A stretch of DNA of 64,000 bases from Acidovorax sp. FJL06 (GTDB lineage: Bacteria > Pseudomonadota > Gammaproteobacteria > Burkholderiales > Burkholderiaceae_C), in NCBI RefSeq assembly GCF_003852545.1, contig NZ_QAJR01000015.1, forward strand, positions 1-64,000, given 5' to 3'. Below the pieces are notes generated by a model. The model ran no database searches, was not told the origin of the DNA, and worked only from the letters and a program-made list of their open reading frames with translations. Shown here one piece after another: positions 26,648 through 35,539 of this stretch (position 1 is its first letter; every line of letters begins with the position of its first letter). The translations under genes and the position numbers were made by a program.

Positions 26648-27487
26648 TCACATTCTGCCCAGGGCCTGGACCTTCCACGCCAGCCAGAACTTGCGCAGCG
26701 GCGTGAGGCGGATGCGCTGGTGCAGCACCTGGAAGTTCTCGTGCTCGATCTCGCGCAGCAGGGTGCGGTAGATGTTGGCCATCATGAGGCCGGGTTTCTG
26801 CGCGCGGCGGTCCGCATCGGGCAGCAGGGCAAACGCCTCGTCGTACAGCCCGTGCGCGCGCTCGGCCTGAAAGCGCATCAGCGCCGTGAAGCGGTCGGAG
26901 TAGGTGCGTTTCAGGATCTCGTGCGCCTTCACATCGAACTGCTGCAGCTCGTTCACGGGCAGGTAGATGCGGCCCAGCATGGCGTCTTCGCCCACGTCGC
27001 GGATGATGTTCGTGAGCTGGAACGCCAGGCCCAGCTTGTGGGCATATTCGGTGGTGCGCGGGTCGGTCTGGCCGAAGATGCGTGCGGCGACCTCGCCCAC
27101 GATGCCCGCCACCAGGTGGCAGTAGCCCTTGAGGCCGGCAAAGTCGAGGTAGCGGGTCTGCTCCAGGTCCATCTGGCAGCCGTCGATCACGGCCTGCAGG
27201 TGGCGCTGCTCGATGCCGTAGTCGGCGGCCAGCGGCATCAGGGCCTGCATCACGGGGTGGCTGGGCTGGCCCGCGTAGGCCTTGCTCACTTCGGCCTGCC
27301 ACCAGGCGAGCTTGGTGCGGGCCACGCCGGGGTCGGTCACTTCATCGACCACATCGTCCACCTCGCGACAAAACGCATAGAACGCCGTGATGGCCGCGCG
27401 GCGTGGCGCGGGCAGGAAGAGAAAGGCGTAATAGAAGCTGCTGCCTGAGGCCACGGCTTTTTGCTGTACGTACTGCTGCGGTGTCAT
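26648..27487 (-). CDS. hpnD: Presqualene diphosphate synthase
   Basis: A 279-residue trans-isoprenyl diphosphate synthase (head-to-head class). The first Asp-rich motif is DDVVDE at 44-49 and the second is DVGED at 164-168 (in TNIIRDVGED). Both are required to bind the two farnesyl diphosphates through magnesium. HpnD couples two FPP into presqualene diphosphate. ATG 27487 starts MTPQQYVQQK, the usual opening. hpnE follows it; hpnC lies separately at 37313. A phytoene synthase is the main alternative, but the co-occurrence with hpnE and hpnC favours squalene. Confidence 0.88.
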   Translation of the reverse strand: MTPQQYVQQKAVASGSSFYYAFLFLPAPRRAAITAFYAFCREVDDVVDEVTDPGVARTKLAWWQAEVSKAYAGQPSHPVMQALMPLAADYGIEQRHLQAVIDGCQMDLEQTRYLDFAGLKGYCHLVAGIVGEVAARIFGQTDPRTTEYAHKLGLAFQLTNIIRDVGEDAMLGRIYLPVNELQQFDVKAHEILKRTYSDRFTALMRFQAERAHGLYDEAFALLPDADRRAQKPGLMMANIYRTLLREIEHENFQVLHQRIRLTPLRKFWLAWKVQALGRM

Positions 27488-27548
27488 GGGGCGAGATTGT
27501 CCCATGGCGCACGGGGGCGGGCGGCCCCGTGGCATTTATCGTGTTTTA

Positions 27549-27598
27549 GGGCGCTGCGGCAGGATGGGTGAGCGCAAGCAGCTATTGATTTTGTAGCT
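27549..27598 (-). repeat. Dispersed GCTAT-hairpin intergenic element, copy 2
   Basis: Minus strand: GCTACAAAATCAATAGC (imperfect hairpin), then TGCTTGCGCT and GCAGCGCCC. It overlaps the last six codons and stop of the TRAP permease at 27582, so the repeat supplies the end of that gene. Confidence 0.65.
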
Positions 27599-29132
27599 TT
27601 TCGGTGGCAGATGCCGGCATGTCGGGGGCAGCGGGTGCGCCGGGGTTCTCCGGCGCATCGGGGGCATCGTCCGGGCGCTGCGACATCTCCCGCATCAGGG
27701 CGTCGAGGTCGTCGCCCTGGATGGTGGTTTCCGGCAGTGTGGCCGGTGTGGTGCGCAGCCACTGGGTGGTGGCGGGCACGGCCAGCACCAGGGCCAGCAC
27801 GGCCAGCAGGCTCAGCAGATAGGGGGCCAGCGCCCGGGCCACGGCGGCCATGGCGGGGCGCGGCGCCGCCTGGGCACGCGCCAGCACCAGTGCGTAGCCC
27901 AGCGGGGGCAGCAAAAAGCCGGCCTGCAGCACCAGCAGCGTGAGGGCCGCCACCCAGGCGGCGTCGTCCACCAGCGCCAGCAGCGGCGGCATCACGATGG
28001 GGATGATCAGGAAGATCAGCTCGAACGCATCCAGCACAAAGGCCGAGCCCAGCAGCACCGCCAGCACCACGGCCATGGCGAGCAGGGGCTGGCCTTGCAG
28101 TGCGCGCATCCAATCGGCCACGAGCAGGTCAGTGCCAAACGCACGCAGCACCAGCGAGAAGGTGACGGCGGCCACCAGCAAGGCAAACAGTGCGCCGGTG
28201 AGCGCGAGCGCGTCGTCCAGCACCTGCCCCAGCCGCTGCCGGGTGAGCTGGCGCGACACCACACCCCAGGCCAGCAGCAGCACCCCGGCGGTGGCGGCAG
28301 CCTCTACGGCCCGCACCTGCCCGGTGGTGACCAGGGCCAGCAGCGCCACGATGAAGGTGGGCACCAGCACCAGCGTCCAGCGCTCGCGGCGGGTCAGGGG
28401 CCCGCGCGGGGCATGGCGGGTGTCGGTGGTCGGGGCGGCGGTGCGCGTCAGCCACCAGGTCACGGCCAGCCACAGCACCAGCAGCATCACGCCCGGTGCC
28501 AGGGCGGCCTGCAGCACGTCCTGGGTGTTGATGATGCGCGTGCCGGCCTGGGCGGTGGCCAGGCCGCGCTGGGCGGCCAGCGCCAGGCCCTCGGTGTGGG
28601 CGCGCAGCATGGCGTCGCCCAGCAGTAGCAACACCAGCGACGGCGGCACGATGATGCCCAGCGTGCTGGCCACGGCCACCAGGGCCGTGCGGCGCGCGGG
28701 GGGCATGCCTTCATGGGCCCAGGCCTGCCCGGCGGTGCGCGACAGGGTGAGCAGGCTGGCGCCCACCGACCCGTTCATGGGCGCCAGGAGCATGCCCACG
28801 GCCAGGCCGGCCATCTCGGACGCGGCCCGCCGCCCGGCCAGCCGCGCGATGGCCTTGTGCAAGCCGCTGTAGAGGCCGCCGACCAGCGCCAGGTGGTTGA
28901 GCAGCGCGCCCACCACGGCATACAGCACCAGGGCCTGCAGCAGGTCGTGCTCCAGCAGGCCCACGATGCGCTCGGGCAGGCTGCGCAGCACCGCAATGTC
29001 GAACGCACCCAGGGCCAGGCCCGCCAGGGCGCCCAGGGTGCTCACGGCCAGCAGCACGGCATAGGTGGCCCAGCCGGTGGTCATCATCAGCACCAGGGCC
29101 AGCCCCAGCAGCAGCAAACCCACCGCGCTCAT
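27582..29132 (-). CDS. TRAP transporter large permease (DctM-like)
   Basis: A 516-residue membrane protein with about 12 hydrophobic segments. Segments such as LLLGLALVLMMTTGWATYAVLLA, TLGIIVPPSLVLLLLGDAM (conserved IxPPS motif) and FELIFLIIPIVMPPLLAL are typical DctM elements. The C-terminal tail (about 450-516) is hydrophilic and Asp/Pro-rich. It ends inside a dispersed repeat. The start ATG 29132 overlaps the small permease stop (ATGA). The upstream open extension in frame is the antisense part of the small permease frame and is not used. The substrate receptor gene is absent. Confidence 0.88.
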   Translation of the reverse strand: MSAVGLLLLGLALVLMMTTGWATYAVLLAVSTLGALAGLALGAFDIAVLRSLPERIVGLLEHDLLQALVLYAVVGALLNHLALVGGLYSGLHKAIARLAGRRAASEMAGLAVGMLLAPMNGSVGASLLTLSRTAGQAWAHEGMPPARRTALVAVASTLGIIVPPSLVLLLLGDAMLRAHTEGLALAAQRGLATAQAGTRIINTQDVLQAALAPGVMLLVLWLAVTWWLTRTAAPTTDTRHAPRGPLTRRERWTLVLVPTFIVALLALVTTGQVRAVEAAATAGVLLLAWGVVSRQLTRQRLGQVLDDALALTGALFALLVAAVTFSLVLRAFGTDLLVADWMRALQGQPLLAMAVVLAVLLGSAFVLDAFELIFLIIPIVMPPLLALVDDAAWVAALTLLVLQAGFLLPPLGYALVLARAQAAPRPAMAAVARALAPYLLSLLAVLALVLAVPATTQWLRTTPATLPETTIQGDDLDALMREMSQRPDDAPDAPENPGAPAAPDMPASATEKLQNQ

Positions 29133-29674
29133 GCGGCGGGCCCCTTGGCTGCTGTGGCGGCCGTGGCCGCGCGCGTGGCGCATGCGGCACGCCACAGGTC
29201 CACCAAGGCCTGCAGTGCCAGCAGGCTGGCCAGCAACAGCAGCGCGGCCTTGACCACGAAGTAGCCGGGGTTGGCGGTTTCCGGAAAGCTCTCCAGCCCG
29301 CGCACCGACCGCCATACCGTGGGGGCCGCGTTGATGCACACGAACACCGCCCAGGGCAGCACCGCCAGGGGGGCCCCCATGCCGCGCAGTGCACGCAGCC
29401 ATGGGCCGCCCACGTGGGCCAGGTCGGGCCGGCTCACCAGGTGCGCGCCGCGCCGCCCGGCATGCCGCAGCGCCACCGCCACGTACAGCGCGAACACGGC
29501 CTGGGCCAGGTCGTTGGCCTGGCTGGAGCCCGCACCCACGCCGTCGCGCAGCGGCCACTGCAGGAACAGCAGCAGCACGATCAACAGGGCCAGGGGCATG
29601 GCCAGGGCGCTCAGGCGGTTGAGCCCGCGCTCCAGGGGCAAGGGGGTGGCGGGCTCTTCAGGCGGCAGGTGCAT
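29129..29674 (-). CDS. TRAP transporter small permease (DctQ-like)
   Basis: A 181-residue protein with four membrane helices, starting near 22-42 (LSALAMPLALLIVLLLFLQWPL), then a region with QANDLAQAVFALYVAVALRHAGRRGAH, LAVLPWAVFVCINAA and FVVKAALLLLASLLALQALVDLW. This four-helix layout is DctQ-like. It overlaps the large permease start by four bases, so the two are translated together. No DctP receptor gene lies next to them. Confidence 0.82.
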   Translation of the reverse strand: MHLPPEEPATPLPLERGLNRLSALAMPLALLIVLLLFLQWPLRDGVGAGSSQANDLAQAVFALYVAVALRHAGRRGAHLVSRPDLAHVGGPWLRALRGMGAPLAVLPWAVFVCINAAPTVWRSVRGLESFPETANPGYFVVKAALLLLASLLALQALVDLWRAACATRAATAATAAKGPAA

Positions 29675-29704
29675 GGGGGCGGAGGGCGGGCAAGAGGCTG
29701 TGGG

Positions 29705-31105
29705 TCAGCATTCGACCACATTCACCGCCAGGCCCCCGCGCGAGGTTTCCTTGTATTTGATCTTCATGTCGGCACCGGTCTGCATCATGGTCTTGATGAC
29801 CTTGTCGAGCGAGACCACATGCTGGCCGTCGCCGCGCAGCGCCATGCGCGCGGCGTTGATGGCCTTGATGGCGCCCATGGCGTTGCGCTCGATGCAGGGG
29901 ATCTGCACCAGGCCGCCCACGGGGTCGCAGGTCATCCCGAGGTTGTGTTCCATGCCGATCTCGGCCGCGTTCTCGATCTGCTCGGGGCTGCCGCCCATCA
30001 CGGCCGCCAGGGCGCCAGCCGCCATGGAGCAGGCCACGCCCACCTCGCCCTGGCAGCCGACCTCGGCGCCCGAGAGCGAGGCGTTTTCCTTGTAGATGAT
30101 GCCGATGGCGCCTGCGGTGAGCAAGAAGGTGGCGATGCCGTCTTCGTTGGCGCCGGGCAAAAAGTTCACGTAGTAGTGCAGCACGGCCGGTATCACGCCC
30201 GCTGCGCCATTGGTGGGCGCGGTCACCACGCGGCCACCGGCGGCGTTTTCTTCGTTGACGGCCATGGCGTAGAGGTTCACCCAGTCGAGCATGGAGAGCG
30301 GGTCGCGCAGCGCGGCCTCGGGCGATCGGCTGAGCTTTTGGTGCAGCTCGGCCGCGCGGCGGCGCACATGCATGGGGCCGGGCAAGGTGCCGGTGCTGGC
30401 GCAGCCGCGCCGCACGGCGCCGGCCATGGTGTGCCAGATGGTCAGCAGCTGGCGCCGCACCTCGGCGCTGCTGCGCCAGTGCTGCTCGTTGGCGGCCATG
30501 AGCTGGGCCATGGTCAGGCCAGTGGCCTGGCACTGCGCCAGCAACTCGGCCCCGGTGCGAAAGGGGTGGGGCAGGCCGTTGCCATGCCCGGCGGCGTCGG
30601 GCCCCGTGGGGCCGGTGGCGTTGAGCACGCGCTCGCCCGCTGCATCGACCACAAAGCCGCCGCCCACCGAGTAGTACTCGCGCAGGGCGATCTCCTGGCC
30701 CTGCGCATCCAGTGCGCGGAAGGCCATGCCATTGGGGTGCATGGGCAGGCTCTTGCGGCGGAACAGCAGGTGCTCCTTTTCGGCAAAGGGCACGGCGTGC
30801 TCGCCCAGCAGCACCAGGGTGCCGCTGCTGCGGATCTGCGCGATGGCGGGGGCGATCTGGTCGGGGTCGATGCGGTCGGGTTCGTGCCCGGCCAGGCCCA
30901 GCAGCACGGCGCGGTCCGTGCCGTGGCCCACGCCGGTGGCCGACAGCGAGCCGAACAGCTCGACCACCACGCTGTGCACGGCCGCCAGGCCCACGCTGGC
31001 CTGCAGGTGGCAGGCAAACTGCCGCGCGGCAATCATGGGCCCCACGGTGTGGGAGCTGGACGGCCCGATGCCGATCTTGAAGAGGTCGAAAACGCTGACG
31101 GACAT
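29705..31105 (-). CDS. sdaA: L-serine ammonia-lyase (L-serine dehydratase)
   Basis: A 466-residue single-chain iron-sulfur L-serine dehydratase converting L-serine to pyruvate and ammonia. The N-terminal beta domain begins [22 protein letters not shown], the family signature. The alpha domain has [17 protein letters not shown] and [19 protein letters not shown], with cluster cysteines in [21 protein letters not shown] 31105 is taken because the family starts here; the open frame runs further upstream without conserved sequence. The 599-base-long stretch before the next gene on this strand is mostly empty. Confidence 0.95.
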   Translation of the reverse strand: MSVSVFDLFKIGIGPSSSHTVGPMIAARQFACHLQASVGLAAVHSVVVELFGSLSATGVGHGTDRAVLLGLAGHEPDRIDPDQIAPAIAQIRSSGTLVLLGEHAVPFAEKEHLLFRRKSLPMHPNGMAFRALDAQGQEIALREYYSVGGGFVVDAAGERVLNATGPTGPDAAGHGNGLPHPFRTGAELLAQCQATGLTMAQLMAANEQHWRSSAEVRRQLLTIWHTMAGAVRRGCASTGTLPGPMHVRRRAAELHQKLSRSPEAALRDPLSMLDWVNLYAMAVNEENAAGGRVVTAPTNGAAGVIPAVLHYYVNFLPGANEDGIATFLLTAGAIGIIYKENASLSGAEVGCQGEVGVACSMAAGALAAVMGGSPEQIENAAEIGMEHNLGMTCDPVGGLVQIPCIERNAMGAIKAINAARMALRGDGQHVVSLDKVIKTMMQTGADMKIKYKETSRGGLAVNVVEC

Positions 31106-31527
31106 GGTGGATGGGTACCGGGTCGGTTCCACGGGCGCATGGGGCGGGCCATGCCGCCACGCAAGGAGAAACCCGCGAAGGTGTGGATGGGCTCCGTCGC
31201 GGGGTGGGGCTGCCATGGCAGCATGATTTCTTCGCATCGCCCGCATTTGTGGTGCAAGGGTGGCCGTGAGGCTACCCCTGCCGGGCCGGGGCCGCACAGG
31301 CGTTATCCCTGAGTGGCCTGCAGGTGCCGTGACCCCCGGGCGGTGTGTGGCGCACGGATGCTATTGTTTATATAGCTGTTTCCGCTGGATGGCATTGGCT
31401 TGCAGGCCGGTATGGCCATGGTGGAGCGCGCCGGGGTCTTCTTGTTGGTGCGGCTTGCGGCCCATGAATGTTTCTTACATTTGGCCGGGTGGCGCGGACG
31501 CACCATCCGTACCACTCGGCGCGGTGA
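31106..31527. other. Intergenic region between sdaA and the ABC receptor gene
   Basis: This 422-base gap has no gene I can support. It contains the 5-prime side of sdaA and one copy of the dispersed GCTAT-hairpin element (31359-31409). I looked for a glycine or serine-type riboswitch upstream of sdaA and saw none. Confidence 0.6.
31359..31409 (+). repeat. Dispersed GCTAT-hairpin intergenic element, copy 3
   Basis: TGCTATTGTTTATATAGC followed by TGTTTCCGCT, then TTGGCTTGCAGGCC. The order of hairpin, CGCT block and GGCC end matches the other copies. Confidence 0.7.
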
Positions 31528-32511
31528 TCAGCGCGCCTTGCTCACTGCGATGTTCCACAGCGCCACGAGCTGCTCATACTCGGCTGAGGCCTTGTCCTGG
31601 TCCAGCGGGAAGATCTTGATCGCCTTGAGGTCGGGCAGCGCGGTGAGCTTGGAGACTGCGATGTCGGTGCGTGTGGGGCGGCGGAAGTTCTTCACCAGCA
31701 GGGCCTGCTGCACCTCCTTGCTGAGCAGGCCGTTGTACAGCGCCTTGGCGGCTTCCATGTTCTTGGCGCCCTTGACGATGAACATGCCTTCGGGCGCCAG
31801 GTAGCTGCCTTCGGCGGGGTAGACCAGCTTGATTTCCTTTTGCCCGCCGGCCACGTACTCCTGCGCGGCGTACTCGATGGTCAGGCCCACGGGGTACTCA
31901 CCTGCGGCCACGCCCTTGTAGGTGGTGCCCGAGGACGAGGTGACCACGGCGTTGGCCGCAATCTTCTCCAGCCCGTCCTTGCCGAACTGCTTGAGCAGGC
32001 CATACACCAGCATGTAGGCGGTGGCGCTCTTGCTCGGGTCGGTGATGGCGAACTTGCCCTTCCACTCGGGCTTCATCAGGTCCGACCAGGTCTTGGGCGC
32101 GGCCAGGCCCTTGAGCTGGCGTTCGTTGACCATGAGCACCATCACGTGCAGGTTGGTGCCCACCCACAGGTTGTCGGGGCCGCGGAACTCGGCGGGAATG
32201 GCGGCCAGGTCGGGCGACTTGTAGGGCTCCAGCAGGTCCTTGTAGGCCCCCATGGTGCCGAAGCCGCCGCTCCACAGCACGTCGCCGCGCGGGTTCTTGG
32301 CCTCGGCCTGGATGCGCTTCATGAGCGAGCCCGTGCCGCCGGTAACCTGCTGCACGTTGAGCGAGCCGGCCTTCTGCTTGACCACGTTGAGCGCGGTCTC
32401 GATGGTCTCGGTGTTGTTGGAGGAGTACAGCACCACGGTCTGGGCCTGGGCCAGGCTGGCGGCCAGGCCGATGGCGGCCAGCGTGCATTGCAACAGGGTC
32501 TTGATCTTCAT
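31528..32511 (-). CDS. ABC transporter substrate-binding protein (Fe3+/phosphonate/polyamine class)
   Basis: A 327-residue periplasmic receptor. The signal peptide is about 1-23 (LLQCTLAAIGLAASLAQAQ). The mature protein starts VVLYSSNNTETIETALNV and has KAGSLNVQQVTGGTGSLMKRI and DVLWSGGFGTMGAYK, typical of FbpA/PhnS-type receptors. The paired tyrosines of iron-binding FbpA are not evident; GEYPVGLTIEYAAQEY has single tyrosines. It is followed on the same operon by a fused permease and an ATPase. Ligand uncertain: iron, 2-aminoethylphosphonate or a polyamine. Confidence 0.88.
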   Translation of the reverse strand: MKIKTLLQCTLAAIGLAASLAQAQTVVLYSSNNTETIETALNVVKQKAGSLNVQQVTGGTGSLMKRIQAEAKNPRGDVLWSGGFGTMGAYKDLLEPYKSPDLAAIPAEFRGPDNLWVGTNLHVMVLMVNERQLKGLAAPKTWSDLMKPEWKGKFAITDPSKSATAYMLVYGLLKQFGKDGLEKIAANAVVTSSSGTTYKGVAAGEYPVGLTIEYAAQEYVAGGQKEIKLVYPAEGSYLAPEGMFIVKGAKNMEAAKALYNGLLSKEVQQALLVKNFRRPTRTDIAVSKLTALPDLKAIKIFPLDQDKASAEYEQLVALWNIAVSKAR

Positions 32512-32543
32512 GGAAGGCCTCTTGGTGGTGAAAAGGTGGGGAG

Positions 32544-34190
32544 TTACTTGCTCGAGAACAGGTTGATGCGGAAGACCTTGATGGCGACCACGATGGGCAG
32601 CAGGATCACGCTGACCAGGGCTGCGCCATAGGCCGATGCCAGGCCCAGCCGCCCGCCATCGACCTGGCGGAAGATGGCGATGGGCATGGTCTCCAGGCCG
32701 CCGGTGTAGACCACCACCGAGGCCGACAGCTCGGAGATGGTGGTCACCCACATCAGGATGGCGGCCGAGATGAGCGAGGCCTTCATGGCCGGCAGGATGA
32801 CCTTGAAGAAGGTCATGAGCGGCGACACGCCCAGGCTGATCGAGGCCTCTTCGATCGAGTCCGGGATGTTGAACAGCGTGGACGATGCGTTGCGCACCGC
32901 AAACGGCAGCCGGCGCACCGTGTAGGCCAGCACCATGATGCCCGAGCTGCCCGCCAGGATGAGCCAGCCGGTGTTGAAGGTCTGCACCAGCGCAATGCCC
33001 AGCACCGTGCCCGAGATGGTGAGCGGCAGCACCACGATGTAGTCGAGCGCCTGGGTGAAGGTGTTGCGCTTCTTGATGGTCAGGTAGCTCACCAGCAGCG
33101 CGAAGGCCACCCCCGCCAGCGTGGCGATGGACGAGAACTGGATGGAGTTGATGATGGGCTCGGGCGCGCCCTGCAGCGCGCGCTGCAGGCTGCCCAACGA
33201 CCAGCTGCCCCAGCGCATGACCGGGCCGCTGGTTTCGGTGAAGGCGCCCACGAACACGATCACCAGCGGCAGCATGGACGCCAGGATGACCAGGCCCACA
33301 GTGACGGTGAACAGCAGCGCCGCACCCGAGCGCACACGCACCGGCGCGGGTGCGCGGCCCTGGGTCATGGTGTACATCTTGCGCTCGACCACGCGCTTCT
33401 GGAAGAACAGCACGATGGCCACGATGGCGATGGACACCACCGACATGGCGCTTTGCAGCGCCGGGCTGCCGCCCATCTCGCTCACGAAGGTGTTGTACGT
33501 CATCACCGACAGCAGCGGCACGCGGCTGCCCAGCAGCATGGACAGCGCGAAGTTGCCCACCACCAGCGTGAACACCACCAGCGCGTTGACCAGCACGGCG
33601 GGCAGCATCACCGGCACCAGCACGCGCATCTTGGTCACGAAGGGCGAGGTGCCCAGGCTCAGGCCCGCTTCTTCCAGTGCACCATCAAAGCCGCGCAGCG
33701 CGGCCAGCACGCCCAGGTAGATGTAGGTGTAGTACACCAGCGTCATCGAAAAGACCATGCCCGTCCAGCCGTAGAACGAGGGCAGTTCCACGCCCATGTC
33801 GGCGAAGAAGTTGGTCAGCAGGCCGTTGTTGCCCAGGATCAGCAGCCATGACTGGCCGACGATGATCTCGGGGATCACGATGGTCATGATGGGCAGCACG
33901 GCCACCAGGTTCTTGAGCGGGAACTCGTAGCGCGCCACCATGTAGGCGAACGGTACGCCCACCAGCACGGTGCAGGCGGTGACGGAGAAGCCCAGCACCA
34001 GCGTGTTCTTGAAGGCCAGCAGGTACTGGCTGTCCTTTGCCAGCGCGGCGAAGGCGGCCAGCGAATAGCCGCCGCCGTCGTCCACCACGCTGTTGCCGAA
34101 CAGCACGGCCAGCGGGTACAGCACGAAGAAGGAGAGCAGGACCAGGCTGACCAGCGTCAGCACGCCCCAGGGCCACCAGTTGATTTTCAT
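32544..34190 (-). CDS. Fused two-domain ABC transporter permease
   Basis: A 548-residue permease made of two BPD-type halves in one chain, each with about six membrane helices, of the FbpB/PhnV type. The first half ends near a coupling loop EEAGLSLGTSPFVTKMRVLVP, the second has EEASISLGVSPLMTFFKVILP: two copies of the ATPase-docking EAA motif. ATG 34190 is used. It sits 22 bases after the ATPase stop and precedes the receptor gene, so the transcript order is ATPase, permease, receptor. Confidence 0.93.
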   Translation of the reverse strand: MKINWWPWGVLTLVSLVLLSFFVLYPLAVLFGNSVVDDGGGYSLAAFAALAKDSQYLLAFKNTLVLGFSVTACTVLVGVPFAYMVARYEFPLKNLVAVLPIMTIVIPEIIVGQSWLLILGNNGLLTNFFADMGVELPSFYGWTGMVFSMTLVYYTYIYLGVLAALRGFDGALEEAGLSLGTSPFVTKMRVLVPVMLPAVLVNALVVFTLVVGNFALSMLLGSRVPLLSVMTYNTFVSEMGGSPALQSAMSVVSIAIVAIVLFFQKRVVERKMYTMTQGRAPAPVRVRSGAALLFTVTVGLVILASMLPLVIVFVGAFTETSGPVMRWGSWSLGSLQRALQGAPEPIINSIQFSSIATLAGVAFALLVSYLTIKKRNTFTQALDYIVVLPLTISGTVLGIALVQTFNTGWLILAGSSGIMVLAYTVRRLPFAVRNASSTLFNIPDSIEEASISLGVSPLMTFFKVILPAMKASLISAAILMWVTTISELSASVVVYTGGLETMPIAIFRQVDGGRLGLASAYGAALVSVILLPIVVAIKVFRINLFSSK

Positions 34191-34212
34191 GGCTTGCTTT
34201 CGGGGTGGGTGG

Positions 34213-35295
34213 TCATGCGCTGACGACGCGGCTGTCGGCAGGCACCAGCACCTGCACGGCATCGCCGGCCTGGAAGTCGGCCACGGTGTTGCCCGCGTGC
34301 AGCTCGACGCGGATCTCGGGGCCGTCCTGCAGCGCGATGCGGTAGGCCGTCTTGAAGCCCAGGTACTGGCGGCGCAGCACCTGGCCGTGCAGGGCGTTGG
34401 GCACATGCGGGGCCGGGGCCATGAGCGACAGGTCCTCGGGCCGGGCGATGAGCACGCTGTCGTTGCCCAGCTGGGGGCCGCCCTGCACGCCGTCCAGCGC
34501 CTGGCCGGCCAATTGGTAGCGCACGTGGGGGGCGGTGCTGGCGGCGCCGTCGTCCACGCGCCGGGCGGCCACGGGGATCACGTTGGCCGAGCCGATGAAG
34601 TCGGCCACGTAGGCATTCACGGGGGTGCCGTAGAGCTCCTCGGGCGTGCCCAGCTGCGCGATGGAGCCGCGGTCCATGATGGCGATGCGGTCGGACATGG
34701 CCAGGGCTTCCTCTTGGTCGTGGGTGACGAAGACGGTGGTGATGCCCGCCTCGCGCACCAGGTCCAGGATCACGTCGCGCATCTGCAGGCGCATCTTGGC
34801 ATCGAGGTTGGACAGGGGCTCGTCCATCAGCAGCACGCGCGGGCGGATCACCAGGGCGCGGGCCAGGGCCACGCGCTGGCGCTGGCCGCCGCTCATCTGC
34901 GCGGGGTAGCGGTCGGCCAGGGCCGACAGGCCCACCTTCTCCAGGGCTTCGCCCACGCGGCGCACGATCTCGGGTTTGGCCACCTTGCGCGCGCGCAGGC
35001 CGTAGGCCACGTTGTCGAAGGCCGACTTGTCGGGGAACAGCGCGTAGTCCTGGAACACCATGCCGATGTCGCGGTGGTGGGTGGACACGCGGGTCACGTC
35101 GTCCTTGTCGAACAGCAGGCGCCCGCCATCGGGCTCGTAGAAGCCCGCGATGCAGCGCAGCAGCGTGGTCTTGCCGCAGCCGCTGGGGCCCAGCAGGGTG
35201 TAGAAGGCGCCGTCAGGGATGTGCAGCGAGAGGTTTTGCAGCACGGTCTGGCCGCTGAACTGCTTGACGATGCCGTCGATGGTGATGGATGCCAT
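34213..35295 (-). CDS. ABC transporter ATP-binding protein (FbpC/PotA-like)
   Basis: A 360-residue ATPase. Walker A GPSGCGKTT at about 36-44, signature MSGGQRQR, Walker B VLLMDEPLSNLD, switch His in VTHDQEEA. The C-terminal part (about 235-350) is a TOBE-type regulatory domain typical of iron, phosphonate and polyamine importers. First gene of the operon that also encodes the fused permease and receptor. Divergent from the LysR gene at 35540. Confidence 0.94.
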   Translation of the reverse strand: MASITIDGIVKQFSGQTVLQNLSLHIPDGAFYTLLGPSGCGKTTLLRCIAGFYEPDGGRLLFDKDDVTRVSTHHRDIGMVFQDYALFPDKSAFDNVAYGLRARKVAKPEIVRRVGEALEKVGLSALADRYPAQMSGGQRQRVALARALVIRPRVLLMDEPLSNLDAKMRLQMRDVILDLVREAGITTVFVTHDQEEALAMSDRIAIMDRGSIAQLGTPEELYGTPVNAYVADFIGSANVIPVAARRVDDGAASTAPHVRYQLAGQALDGVQGGPQLGNDSVLIARPEDLSLMAPAPHVPNALHGQVLRRQYLGFKTAYRIALQDGPEIRVELHAGNTVADFQAGDAVQVLVPADSRVVSA

Positions 35296-35384
35296 GGCGT
35301 GTAGGGTGGGTGCGGTGACCGCTGGTGGGCCATGATAGGGAGCGGGGTGCTGCGGCCACCAGCGCTTTTTTATGGGGTGTGCGG

Positions 35385-35397
35385 TTAGTTTTTCTAA
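35385..35397. promoter_or_regulatory. GcvA/AmpR-type LysR box
   Basis: TTAGTTTTTCTAA is a dyad TTAG-N5-CTAA within a CGGTTAG...CTAATG context, very like AmpR/GcvA-type LysR sites. It lies between the divergent ABC operon (starts 35295) and LysR gene (starts 35540). Confidence 0.55.
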
Positions 35398-35539
35398 TGG
35401 GCGCCTCCCCTAAGATGTAAGCGCTTGTTGTGCCCCTTCGCGTTGAAAGCCACCCCGTTGCCCATGCTCCCCGTTGTCGCCCGCCAGATGGTTCCGTGCA
35501 TGCGCTGCGCCGTGCGCGGGCAGGGCTGAGGGCGACGGC

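Noticed and set aside
29133-29558. Upstream extension of the TRAP large permease frame
   Set aside because: It overlaps the small permease gene in another frame and is Arg/Gly/Ala-rich without membrane segments; ATG 29132 fits the family start.
31106-31300. Riboswitch upstream of L-serine dehydratase
   Set aside because: No glycine- or other riboswitch core that I recognise is visible on the minus strand.
31528-35295. Firm call of an iron (FbpABC) or phosphonate (PhnSTV) importer
   Set aside because: The paired iron-binding tyrosines are not evident and no phosphonate catabolic genes are nearby, so the ligand is left open.
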